From contig DATJYF010000301.1 in assembly GCA_035499715.1 (NCBI GenBank), positions 1 to 12,421 of the forward strand: DNA of 12,421 nucleotides. Reading direction: 5' to 3'. The notes beneath the pieces were generated by a model, which was not told the DNA's origin, ran no database searches, and worked only from the letters and a program-made list of their open reading frames with translations. The position numbers and the translations under genes were made by a program. Each line of letters starts with the position of its first letter. Position 1 is the stretch's first letter. The DNA is from DASRHD01 sp035499715 (lineage in GTDB: Bacteria; Verrucomicrobiota; Verrucomicrobiia; Opitutales; Opitutaceae). This document shows, in pieces, positions 1 through 5,430 of this stretch.

Positions 1-14
1 GGCCGGGATGGCGT

Positions 15-968
15 TCAGCGTTCGTGCAAATAGGGGTCGGGCTTGTCCTCCATCAGCTGCTGCCCGCGCTGCCGGGTGGCGGCCACGTGCCGCTCGGTAA
101 GCTCATCGAGGACTTCGTCCACCTGGCGGTCTTCCACGTAATAAGTTAGGGCGTGTTCGCGGAGTTGCTTCCAGTAGTTTTCAAAATAGTTGCGCGCGGC
201 CTCGGCCACGGTTCCGCGGGCGGCCTCCGCCCTGGCATGGAGCGGCGACAGTTTCTTCGCAAGCAGCGAGCGCACATCCGCTTCCTCGCTCTGGGTGGTG
301 GCGAAGGCCTCGGCATCGGAAAGCGGCGCCAGGTTGTCCACCCATTGCGTCATGTCGGCGAAAGGTGACACGAGGACCCGCACCTTGTCATAGATCGTGC
401 CCATCACGGCCTGGCTCAGGGCGCGGGCGGCCGCCTCCAGCTTTGCCGAGGCGGTGTCGAGTTTGCCGGCGGCCAGCCTCAGTTCGGCCATGGCCGCGGC
501 CCGGGCATCGAAGGCCGCCCGGGAATTCTGTTTCGGCCCGCCGATGGCGGCGGCGGTGTTTTTCAACTCGCGGGCGAAAGCCTGCAAGTACTCCCCGTAG
601 GGATCGACCTGCCGCTCCCAGGCATCGATGGCGGCCACCACCTCCGCGCTGTAGCGGTAATCCGGCGACTCCTCCCAGAGATAATAGTGCAGCTTGGTCT
701 GCAGCGTCGATTTCAGCCAGTGCTCAAGCGTGTCGATTTTCGCCCGCCGCCCTTCCAGTGAGCTTTCGTTGTCGAGCACCGCCTGCATCGTGGTCTCAAA
801 AATCTTCCGCGTGCCCGGCGTGGCCAGCAGGCCAAACGGCGGACGCGTATTCACCACTTCCTGCTTGTGCGCGGCAACGCCGGCCAGCGCCTCATTCAGG
901 GTCTCGCGGCAAAGGGCGAGGTAGGCTTCGTCGCGCAGAAGGATAATCGTCTCTTCTGGCAAGGACAT
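15..968 (-). CDS. Hypothetical all-helical protein, 317 aa
   Basis: I do not recognise this protein. It is 317 residues from the ATG chosen here and appears almost wholly alpha-helical and soluble, with no signal peptide, membrane segment or known catalytic motif. It is rich in Ala, Glu, Leu and Arg. A heptad-like Ala/Leu stretch in the middle (around residues 150-190) could form a coiled coil, and aromatic residues cluster around residues 95-125. The frame stays open upstream to a TTG at 1016, but that TTG lies inside a plausible -35 box, so I prefer the ATG at 968, which begins MSLPEE. No good Shine-Dalgarno site is visible. It is transcribed away from the LamG gene and shares an AT-rich spacer with it. 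The reading frame looks genuine from its length and protein-like composition, but the function is unknown; it may be a lineage-specific structural or scaffold protein. Confidence 0.75.
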   Translation of the reverse strand: MSLPEETIILLRDEAYLALCRETLNEALAGVAAHKQEVVNTRPPFGLLATPGTRKIFETTMQAVLDNESSLEGRRAKIDTLEHWLKSTLQTKLHYYLWEESPDYRYSAEVVAAIDAWERQVDPYGEYLQAFARELKNTAAAIGGPKQNSRAAFDARAAAMAELRLAAGKLDTASAKLEAAARALSQAVMGTIYDKVRVLVSPFADMTQWVDNLAPLSDAEAFATTQSEEADVRSLLAKKLSPLHARAEAARGTVAEAARNYFENYWKQLREHALTYYVEDRQVDEVLDELTERHVAATRQRGQQLMEDKPDPYLHER

Positions 969-987
969 GGCGTCTTGGGATTGCCTG

Positions 988-1016
988 TTGATAGTACGAC
1001 TTGTAAAATGGGTCAA
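988..1016 (-). promoter_or_regulatory. Candidate sigma70-type promoter for the 15-968 gene
   Basis: On the minus strand TTGACC (1016-1011, 5 of 6 to consensus) is followed after exactly 17 bases by TATCAA (993-988, 4 of 6). The predicted start of transcription would leave a leader of only about a dozen bases before the ATG at 968. The spacer contains the imperfect palindrome TACAAGTCGTA, which could be an operator half-site pair. This is seen by eye only. Confidence 0.4.
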
Positions 1017-1100
1017 CGTTAATTTTTAACTTTTAATTTACATTTTAATTGCAAAAAGAAGGTCTTATAGAGTTTGATTGATTTTATAAAATATTGCATT

Positions 1101-1122
1101 GAAGCATCTAAAATAATGCTTC
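1101..1122. repeat. Inverted repeat in the divergent AT-rich spacer
   Basis: GAAGCAT (1101-1107) and ATGCTTC (1116-1122) are perfect 7-base arms around the 8-base loop CTAAAATA. They lie between two divergent genes, so this is unlikely to be a terminator; an operator or leader hairpin for the LamG gene is more plausible. The surrounding 1017-1135 stretch is strikingly AT-rich for this genome and holds further short palindromes (GTTAATTTTTAAC at 1018-1030 and TTTTATAAAA near 1083). No confident promoter could be fixed within it. Confidence 0.5.
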
Positions 1123-1208
1123 CATGAAAGTAAAAAACCGGCCGGCCGATGAAAAATCCACCTGATTTATTTCACCCGGTCACGGGTTGCCCTGAAGATT
1201 GATCCGCC

Positions 1209-1916
1209 ATGACTCCTTTGCGCCACCGCCTTGCGGCGGCTTTTTTTCTGGGGGCGATTTTTCCCGCTGGTGCGTTTGGATTGCGGGCAGCCCCTGCCGC
1301 TTCCGCATCGGAAGCCACGCTCATCTGGCGGTTCGACAACACCGCCTCGATCGGCGGACTGAAGCCGGAGGTGCTGGGTGCGCCGCAGGTGGTGAAGGAC
1401 GACGCGCGGGGCACGGTCATTTCCTTCGACGGCGAGAGGGACGCGCTCGTCCTGCCGGTCAATCCCATTGCCGGCTGGCCGCAGTTTACCATCGAGGTCC
1501 TGCTCAAACCCGACCCGGCGGGTCCGCCCGAGCAGCGTTTTTTCCACATCGGCACGGACAATCCCAAAAACCGGGCGCTGCTCGAGACGCGCATCCGCCC
1601 CGGCGGCCAATGGTGCCTCGACGCCTACCTCGGCTCGAACGGCGTGAGCCAGCCGCAAATCGACTGGAAGGCGTTGCATCCGGCCGGACAATGGTACTGG
1701 GCGGCCATGACCTGCGACGGGCACCGCCTGGCGCATTACGTCAACGGCCATGAGGAAGGCGCGGGTGAATTCGCGTTTGTGCCGCTGGCGCCGGGCAAAA
1801 CCTCGATCGGCGTGCGGATGAACCGGATTTACTGGTTCAAGGGCTGCATTGCCGAGGCCCGCTTTCATCCCGTGGCGCTCGCGCCCTCCGCGCTGCAAAG
1901 TACGGATGCAAAGTGA
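1209..1916 (+). CDS. Secreted LamG / concanavalin A-like domain protein
   Basis: The 235-residue product begins with a typical export signal (Arg-containing n-region, hydrophobic residues about 8-24, Ala-rich cleavage zone about 27-34). The rest reads as a single LamG_3 (laminin G-like, concanavalin A fold) domain. Visible hallmarks are the opening WRFDN strand (40-44), the SFDGERDALVLP strand pair (72-83), FTIEVLLKPD (93-102), WYWAAMTCDG (162-171) running into HYVNGHEEG (176-184), and the closing KGCIAEARFHP (211-221), where the indicator of position on the jelly-roll is typical of the family. Such domains bind carbohydrate or protein ligands, or fold as accessory modules of extracellular enzymes; no catalytic partner domain is present here. 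The start is supported by the signal peptide. The gene appears monocistronic and converges on the HNH nuclease gene. The ligand cannot be read from the sequence. Confidence 0.85.
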   Translation: MTPLRHRLAAAFFLGAIFPAGAFGLRAAPAASASEATLIWRFDNTASIGGLKPEVLGAPQVVKDDARGTVISFDGERDALVLPVNPIAGWPQFTIEVLLKPDPAGPPEQRFFHIGTDNPKNRALLETRIRPGGQWCLDAYLGSNGVSQPQIDWKALHPAGQWYWAAMTCDGHRLAHYVNGHEEGAGEFAFVPLAPGKTSIGVRMNRIYWFKGCIAEARFHPVALAPSALQSTDAK

Positions 1917-1949
1917 TGGACCGCCGCCGCCGCAGATGTTGGATTTTTG

Positions 1950-1984
1950 CCGAATCGTTGCGGTGAACGCCTGATTTTATTCGG
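1950..1984 (+). terminator. Weak candidate terminator hairpin after the LamG gene
   Basis: CCGAAT (1950-1955) pairs perfectly with ATTCGG (1979-1984). A small inner GCG/CGC stem lies inside the 23-base loop, and the hairpin is followed by the AT-rich ATATTTTATT. It sits in the 87-base convergent gap between the LamG gene and the HNH gene. The short stem and imperfect T-run make it a weak call; on the minus strand it would be followed by an A-rich tract instead. Confidence 0.3.
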
Positions 1985-2003
1985 ATATTTTATTGGTACA
2001 GAC

Positions 2004-2783
2004 TTAATCAGTCTTGGCTTTGCATTTGGCAGCGTGCTTTTTCAGAAATTCGGTGGCCGGCGAAAATTTTTCAGGCAGCAAAAGTTTCTGACCCTCAAAA
2101 CGAGTGAGGAATTCAACGAATTCTTTTGTCGCTGCTGTTGTTTTGTGGAGGCGCGGCGCAAACCGGATTACGAATCCTTCTTCAATCCACATTAGGTGTC
2201 GGTCGAAGGCGCGATCGTGTAATGCATTTAGGCAAAGACCGTTTTTTGGATTGAGACGATTTTCTTTATCTTCCGCCCACGGTACGATATGGCTAGCGGT
2301 AAGCAAGGGCTGCGTGGTGAGCCCCGTGACACAGCAGCGGAAATTATAGGCAGACAGAATTCGGCGACGGAAAAAACTTTGGTTCACGCGAACTTTTACG
2401 ACCGCATCGCGCTCTATGCCTGCTTTAGGCAAATCGTCTGTCTCAATTTCAGCGACCTCTTCCAAACTTTTGCCAAGATATTTTGCAAGCAGTCGTTCGC
2501 TTTCAAAGGCGAGGGCCTCGGGGTCGTGAGCGAACTCAGCCCAAATCGCGGCCTCGCCTTTGGCTCCGTGCGGCATTCCGCGAATGCCTCGGGCTCGAAG
2601 AGCTGGATCGAGGCGAGCGATGTTCGCTAACTTGAGAGATACAGAGTTGACACTCCGGCCTAACAACTTCGCTAGTTCTTGAAGACGTGGATTGCCAGTG
2701 TGAATCCTCCCAAACGGAATGTCTTTGTAGAGATTGAAAGCCAAAATGTGCTCTTCTCGCGTCCAATTTGAGTTTTTACTCAT
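2004..2783 (-). CDS. HNH_2-type endonuclease of a controller-linked module
   Basis: The 259-residue product is a predicted metal-dependent DNA endonuclease. Its N-terminal part (about 7-105) carries the layout seen in a widespread HNH_2 restriction-like family: WTREEHILAFNLY (7-19), IPFGRIH (22-28), NPRLQELAKLLGRS (31-44), a serine/lysine helix like a small HTH, then the RGIRGMPHGAKGE and IW-EF blocks (65-84). The C-terminal catalytic part has CCVTG (150-154), ASHIVPW (163-169), NGLCLNALHD (181-190) and RAFD (191-194); the likely beta-beta-alpha-metal residues are His165, Asn181 or Asn186, and His189. Known relatives are annotated as HNH or restriction endonucleases, often beside DNA methyltransferases. 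The frame extends upstream through the regulator gene, but the only sensible start is the ATG at 2783, 34 bases after that gene's stop. Base composition (about 42-50% GC on sampled lines) is well below neighbours, suggesting horizontal acquisition. Specificity is unknown. Confidence 0.85.
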   Translation of the reverse strand: MSKNSNWTREEHILAFNLYKDIPFGRIHTGNPRLQELAKLLGRSVNSVSLKLANIARLDPALRARGIRGMPHGAKGEAAIWAEFAHDPEALAFESERLLAKYLGKSLEEVAEIETDDLPKAGIERDAVVKVRVNQSFFRRRILSAYNFRCCVTGLTTQPLLTASHIVPWAEDKENRLNPKNGLCLNALHDRAFDRHLMWIEEGFVIRFAPRLHKTTAATKEFVEFLTRFEGQKLLLPEKFSPATEFLKKHAAKCKAKTD

Positions 2784-2800
2784 GGATTTGGTGCGGGATG

Positions 2801-2880
2801 TTTGCGACGCCTGGCAGTCATCGGTCGATGCCTTCGCAAAGCTCGGAAACCGAGGCTTTGAGTGCCTTCGCGATGCGAAG
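2801..2880 (-). other. Tandem hairpins across the regulator/nuclease junction
   Basis: Three inverted repeats lie close together. TTTGCGA (2801-2807) pairs with TCGCAAA (2834-2840), enclosing GGCA/TGCC and a CATCG/CGATG core and spanning the regulator's stop codon. AAAGC-TCGG (2838-2846) pairs with CCGA-GCTTT (2850-2859) with one bulged base. CTTCGC (2866-2871) pairs with GCGAAG (2875-2880). The first and second share three bases (2838-2840). In the mRNA these would fold 17 to about 100 bases ahead of the nuclease ATG. No terminating U-run is visible, so an effect on coupling, processing or stability is inference. Confidence 0.45.
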
Positions 2881-3045
2881 AACGCTGATGATTGTCGGGT
2901 TGCGCTCACCACGCTCAATTCCGCCGATGTACGTTCGGTCGAGGTCGGCGTGCTCAGCCAGATCTTCCTGGGAGAGGTTGCGAATCTCCCGTTTTTCCCG
3001 AACTTTCTGCCCGAGTTTTCTTAAAACCGGTTCACGCTTTGGCAT
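2818..3045 (-). CDS. XRE/Cro-type regulator resembling restriction controller (C) proteins
   Basis: This 75-residue protein is a single helix-turn-helix domain of the XRE/Cro-CI class. LGQKVREKREIRN (11-23) forms the first helix; LSQEDLAEHADLD (24-36) and RTYIGGIERGERNP (37-50) form the HTH with the characteristic Gln26, Leu29, Ala30 and Ile43-Glu44-Arg45-Gly46; TIISVLRIAKALKASVSELC (51-70) closes the fold. The length, the IERGERNPT signature and the lack of any second domain match restriction-modification controller proteins, which bind their own promoter as dimers and set the timing of endonuclease expression. The gene directly downstream encodes an HNH nuclease, consistent with that role. 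The ATG at 3045 is the first usable start; no Shine-Dalgarno site is evident. A general antitoxin-like or phage-type repressor remains possible. Confidence 0.88.
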   Translation of the reverse strand: MPKREPVLRKLGQKVREKREIRNLSQEDLAEHADLDRTYIGGIERGERNPTIISVLRIAKALKASVSELCEGIDR

Positions 3046-3047
3046 TC

Positions 3048-3086
3048 GCCGACTGTAGCGGACTGCCGACTATGAGGCCACGGACT
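3048..3086 (-). promoter_or_regulatory. Candidate autoregulatory region with repeated GACT words
   Basis: The 48-base gap between the VOC stop codon and the regulator ATG contains four GACT words on the plus strand (3051, 3061, 3068, 3083); a fifth lies at 3110 inside the VOC gene end. GCCGACT occurs exactly twice, 17 bases apart (3048-3054 and 3065-3071), and CGGACT twice (3059-3064 and 3081-3086). GACT/AGTC half-sites are the known core of many controller-protein boxes, normally arranged as inverted pairs; here they are all in one direction. On the minus strand a -10-like GATACT lies at 3095-3090. Operator function is inferred. Confidence 0.4.
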
Positions 3087-3093
3087 AGAAGTA

Positions 3094-3603
3094 TCATTTT
3101 CCCGGCTCGGACTCGGCCAGGAGCGAGGTGAGGTCGAGCGGACGGGTGAACATGGCGACGCCGTCGCCCTGGGTCGGACGCGGCCATTGGTCGTGCGGAC
3201 GGTCCCAGTAAAGTTCCACGCCATTGTCGTCCGGGTCGCGCAGATAAAGCGCCTCGCTCACGCCGTGGTCGGACGCGCCTTCGAGCGGAATGGCGGCGTT
3301 GCGGAGGCGGCGCAGCGCGTCCGCCAGCAGGGCGCGCGTCGGATAGAGAATCGCGACATGGTAAAGTCCGGTGGTGCCCGGCGGGGGCGGTTTGCCGCCG
3401 AGGCTTTCCCACGTGTTCAGGCCGATGTGGTGATGGTAGCCGCCGGCGGAAACAAATGCGACCTGGTTGCCGACGCGCTGCATCAGCTGGAAGCCGAGCA
3501 CGCCGCAGTAAAATTCGAGCGAGCGGTCGAGGTCGGCGACCTTGAGGTGCACATGGCCGATGCGGACGCCGGCGTCGATGGGCGGAAGATTCGTCACGGT
3601 CAT
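3094..3603 (-). CDS. VOC-fold (glyoxalase/extradiol dioxygenase-like) metalloprotein
   Basis: The 169-residue product has the paired beta-alpha-beta-beta-beta modules of the vicinal oxygen chelate superfamily. The first module starts at VRIGHVHLKVADLDRSLEFY (13-32) with GVLGF (34-38); the second begins at GLYHVAILYP (79-88) and ends with LRDPDDNGVELYWDRP (121-136). Candidate metal ligands are His17, His82 and Glu130, the usual His-His-Glu set, with extra histidines at 57-59. The sequence is closest in style to the CatE-like, catechol-2,3-dioxygenase-type branch, though members act as dioxygenases, lyases or resistance proteins and the substrate cannot be read off. I start at the ATG at 3603; an in-frame ATG at 3615 would add four residues. 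The frame stays open much further upstream but only as an overlap with the divergent reductase. It is divergent from the 3716 reductase gene, hinting at shared control. Confidence 0.85.
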   Translation of the reverse strand: MTVTNLPPIDAGVRIGHVHLKVADLDRSLEFYCGVLGFQLMQRVGNQVAFVSAGGYHHHIGLNTWESLGGKPPPPGTTGLYHVAILYPTRALLADALRRLRNAAIPLEGASDHGVSEALYLRDPDDNGVELYWDRPHDQWPRPTQGDGVAMFTRPLDLTSLLAESEPGK

Positions 3604-3715
3604 GCGCGGCACCATGCTGCGATTGCCGCAAAAAGCAAAGCGGCGCCGAGCCGGCCGCAGGTTAAATTTCTCCTCACGTCTTGCGCCCGGACGTTTTACC
3701 GCCACAGTCCGCGCC

Positions 3716-4357
3716 ATGAAAATCGGCATCATCGGTTCAGGAGATGTGGCGAAGACGCTGGGCAGCGGCTTTCTCAAGCATGGCCACGAGGTGGCGATGG
3801 GCACGCGCGAGACCGCCAAACTGGCCGATTGGGCAAAGGAAAATCCGCAGGGACGGGTGGGCAGCTTTTCCGCCGCCGCAATCTTCGCCGTCGAGGCGGT
3901 CGTGCTGGCGGTCAAGGGCACGGCGGCGGTGGAGGCGTTGCGCTCCGCCGGCGCGGCCAATCTCGCCGGCAAGGTGCTGATCGACGCGACCAATCCGATC
4001 GCCGACGCCCCGCCGGTCAACGGAGTCCTGAAATTTTTCACCACCTTGCACGAATCATTGATGGAGCGCCTGCAGCGCGAGTTTCCCGGCGTGCGTTTCG
4101 TCAAGGCGTTCAATTCGGTCGGCGCGGCCTGCATGGTGAACCCGCAGTTCGCAGGCGGAAAGCCGACGATGTTCATCGGCGGCAACGACGACGCGGCGAA
4201 GCAAACCGTGACGGCGATTCTCGACCAGTTCGGCTGGGAAACCGCCGACATGGGCGGAGTCGAGGCGGCGCGGGCGATCGAGCCGCTCTGCATGCTCTGG
4301 TGCATCCCCGGCTTCCGGCAGAACCAGTGGACGCACGCCTTCAAGTTGTTGAAATAG
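3716..4357 (+). CDS. NADPH-dependent reductase of the F420_oxidored family
   Basis: The 213-residue protein opens with a Rossmann dinucleotide-binding fold: MKIGIIGSGDVAKTL (1-15) contains the GxGxxA loop, and MGTRE (28-32) ends beta-2 with Thr30-Arg31, the usual NADP 2'-phosphate-binding pair. Later landmarks are VVLAVKG (62-68), LIDATNP (88-94), VKAFNSVG (129-136) and MFIGGND (152-158), the order seen in the NADPH-dependent F420 reductase-like family (PF03807 type). Real F420:NADP reductases move hydride between NADPH and F420, but many family members live in organisms with no known F420, so the electron acceptor here is unknown. The start at 3716 is fixed by the Rossmann strand; the open frame further upstream overlaps the divergent VOC gene and is not used. 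The WYL regulator gene follows 73 bases downstream on the same strand. Confidence 0.85.
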   Translation: MKIGIIGSGDVAKTLGSGFLKHGHEVAMGTRETAKLADWAKENPQGRVGSFSAAAIFAVEAVVLAVKGTAAVEALRSAGAANLAGKVLIDATNPIADAPPVNGVLKFFTTLHESLMERLQREFPGVRFVKAFNSVGAACMVNPQFAGGKPTMFIGGNDDAAKQTVTAILDQFGWETADMGGVEAARAIEPLCMLWCIPGFRQNQWTHAFKLLK

Positions 4358-4378
4358 GCGGCTCGCGCGTTTTTCTTA

Positions 4379-4430
4379 GCGGTTGCCTCCAACCGCGGAG
4401 ACTGCACGCTGCGGCGCGAACGTCCGCGCC
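4379..4430 (+). promoter_or_regulatory. Two hairpins in the leader of the WYL regulator gene
   Basis: GCGGTTG (4379-4385) pairs with CAACCGC (4390-4396) around a CCTC loop. GGCGCG (4413-4418) pairs with CGCGCC (4425-4430) around AACGTC, ending directly against the GTG start at 4431. The first has a T-run before it rather than after it, so it does not look like a terminator for the upstream reductase. The second could restrict ribosome access to the GTG. Neither role is shown by the sequence alone. Confidence 0.35.
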
Positions 4431-5393
4431 GTGAATCGCACCGACCGTCTCGTCGCCCTCATCCTTTATCTGCAAGGCCGTCGCGTCGTGCGCGCGGAGG
4501 AGATGGCGGAGCATTTCGAGATCAGCGTGCGCACGGTGTACCGCGATCTGGCGGCGCTGGGCGAGGCCGGCGTGCCCATCGCGGGGGAGGCCGGGGTGGG
4601 CTACAGCCTGATGAAAAGCTACCATCTGCCGCCGGTGGCGTTCACCGCGGAGGAGGCATCGGCGTTTTTTCTGGGCGGCGAAATGGTGCGGCAGTTCGCC
4701 GACGCGTCGCTGCACGCGCCGATGAACTCGGCCCTGGAAAAGCTCCGGGCGGTGCTGCCGCGCGACCGGCAGGAGCAGGTGGAACGCCTCACCCGCAACA
4801 CCGTCGTCGTCGGGCGCGCAAGCCGGACGAATCCCGATCCGGCGGCGGAGCCGTGCCTGCTTACCCTGCAGCAGGGCATCGCGCAGCGCCGCGTCGTGCG
4901 CCTGGCCTACCGGGCGAGAAACCGCGAGGAAGACACGGTGCGCGACGTGGAGCCGCTCGGGGTGGTGTTCTACGGCGGGGCGTGGTATCTGGTGGCGTGG
5001 TGCCGGCTGCGGCGGGATTTCCGGCATTTCCGCATCGACCGCATCCGCCGCCTCGATCATGGCCGGGAAACCTTTCCGCCGCGTCCCGGCTTTTCCCTCG
5101 CGCAGCATCTGGCGCAAACGGTAAACCGCGGCGACACCATTCCGGCGCGCATCTGGCTGGCGGCGCGGGCGGAGGAGCGCGCGCGCCGCGAGAGCCATGC
5201 CACGCTGGTCAGGGAGCGCCCGCGGGACGGCGGCGTCGAATTTTCGCTCTTCACCTTTTCGCTCGAATGGCTTGCGCGGTGGCTGCTGTCGTTCGGCCGC
5301 GAGGCCGAGGCGCTGGCCCCGGCGGAGTTGCGGCGGCTGGTGCGCGAGGAGGCCGGCGGCGTGGCGCGGCGGCATGCGCGCAAGGTCTCCTGA
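4431..5393 (+). CDS. WYL-domain transcriptional regulator (YafY/DeoR-like HTH)
   Basis: This 320-residue regulator has an N-terminal winged HTH (1-55: RTDRLVALILYLQGRRVV, then MAEHFEISVRTVYRDLAALGE with the recognition helix at SVRTVYRDL, 32-40). The WYL domain covers about 140-215, containing VRLAYRAR (156-163), VEPLGVVFYGGAWYLVAWC (173-191) with Trp185-Tyr186-Leu187 itself, and RHFRIDRIRRL (198-208). A C-terminal WCX-like region follows (about 236-310). WYL domains sense small ligands or nucleic acid ends, and YafY-type members usually control nearby detoxification or unknown genes. I choose the GTG at 4431 because it directly precedes the NRTDRL helix; a TTG 16 codons upstream would add a poorly conserved tail. 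The stop codon overlaps the inverted repeat ahead of the SRPBCC gene, so that gene is the obvious candidate target. Confidence 0.9.
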   Translation: MNRTDRLVALILYLQGRRVVRAEEMAEHFEISVRTVYRDLAALGEAGVPIAGEAGVGYSLMKSYHLPPVAFTAEEASAFFLGGEMVRQFADASLHAPMNSALEKLRAVLPRDRQEQVERLTRNTVVVGRASRTNPDPAAEPCLLTLQQGIAQRRVVRLAYRARNREEDTVRDVEPLGVVFYGGAWYLVAWCRLRRDFRHFRIDRIRRLDHGRETFPPRPGFSLAQHLAQTVNRGDTIPARIWLAARAEERARRESHATLVRERPRDGGVEFSLFTFSLEWLARWLLSFGREAEALAPAELRRLVREEAGGVARRHARKVS

Positions 5394-5418
5394 CATAAGG
5401 CTGTCAGTGCGCCATGAT
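5390..5418 (+). promoter_or_regulatory. Inverted-repeat operator overlapping a promoter before the SRPBCC gene
   Basis: CTGACA (5390-5395) and TGTCAG (5402-5407) form a perfect inverted repeat with a 6-base centre, overlapping the WYL gene stop. CTGACA is also a 5-of-6 match to the -35 element, and exactly 17 bases later CATGAT (5413-5418) matches 4 of 6 positions of the -10 element. A regulator bound to the repeat would cover the -35 box. The WYL protein encoded just upstream is the simplest candidate ligand-responsive regulator; this is inference. Confidence 0.5.
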
Positions 5419-5430
5419 AGGGTTCGGGCC

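Noticed and set aside
1124..1165. A 13-codon reading frame starting just after the spacer hairpin, possible leader peptide for the LamG gene
   Set aside because: It has no ribosome-binding site and no runs of regulatory codons or attenuator structure after it.
1167..1898. A 243-codon minus-strand frame opposite the LamG gene
   Set aside because: It is antisense to a gene with a signal peptide and LamG strands; its translation is Arg-rich without structure.
2784..2918. N-terminal extension of the HNH protein including a PSFAKASTDD-like peptide
   Set aside because: The peptide looks like translated dispersed repeats seen in other genomes, but here it is simply the alternate frame of the regulator's 3' end, which is itself a normal C-protein terminus. 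The nuclease start at 2783 is more sensible.
3187..4434. A 415-codon plus-strand frame over the VOC and reductase genes
   Set aside because: It overlaps both real genes in the wrong frames and reads as Arg/Gly-rich sequence with no domain.
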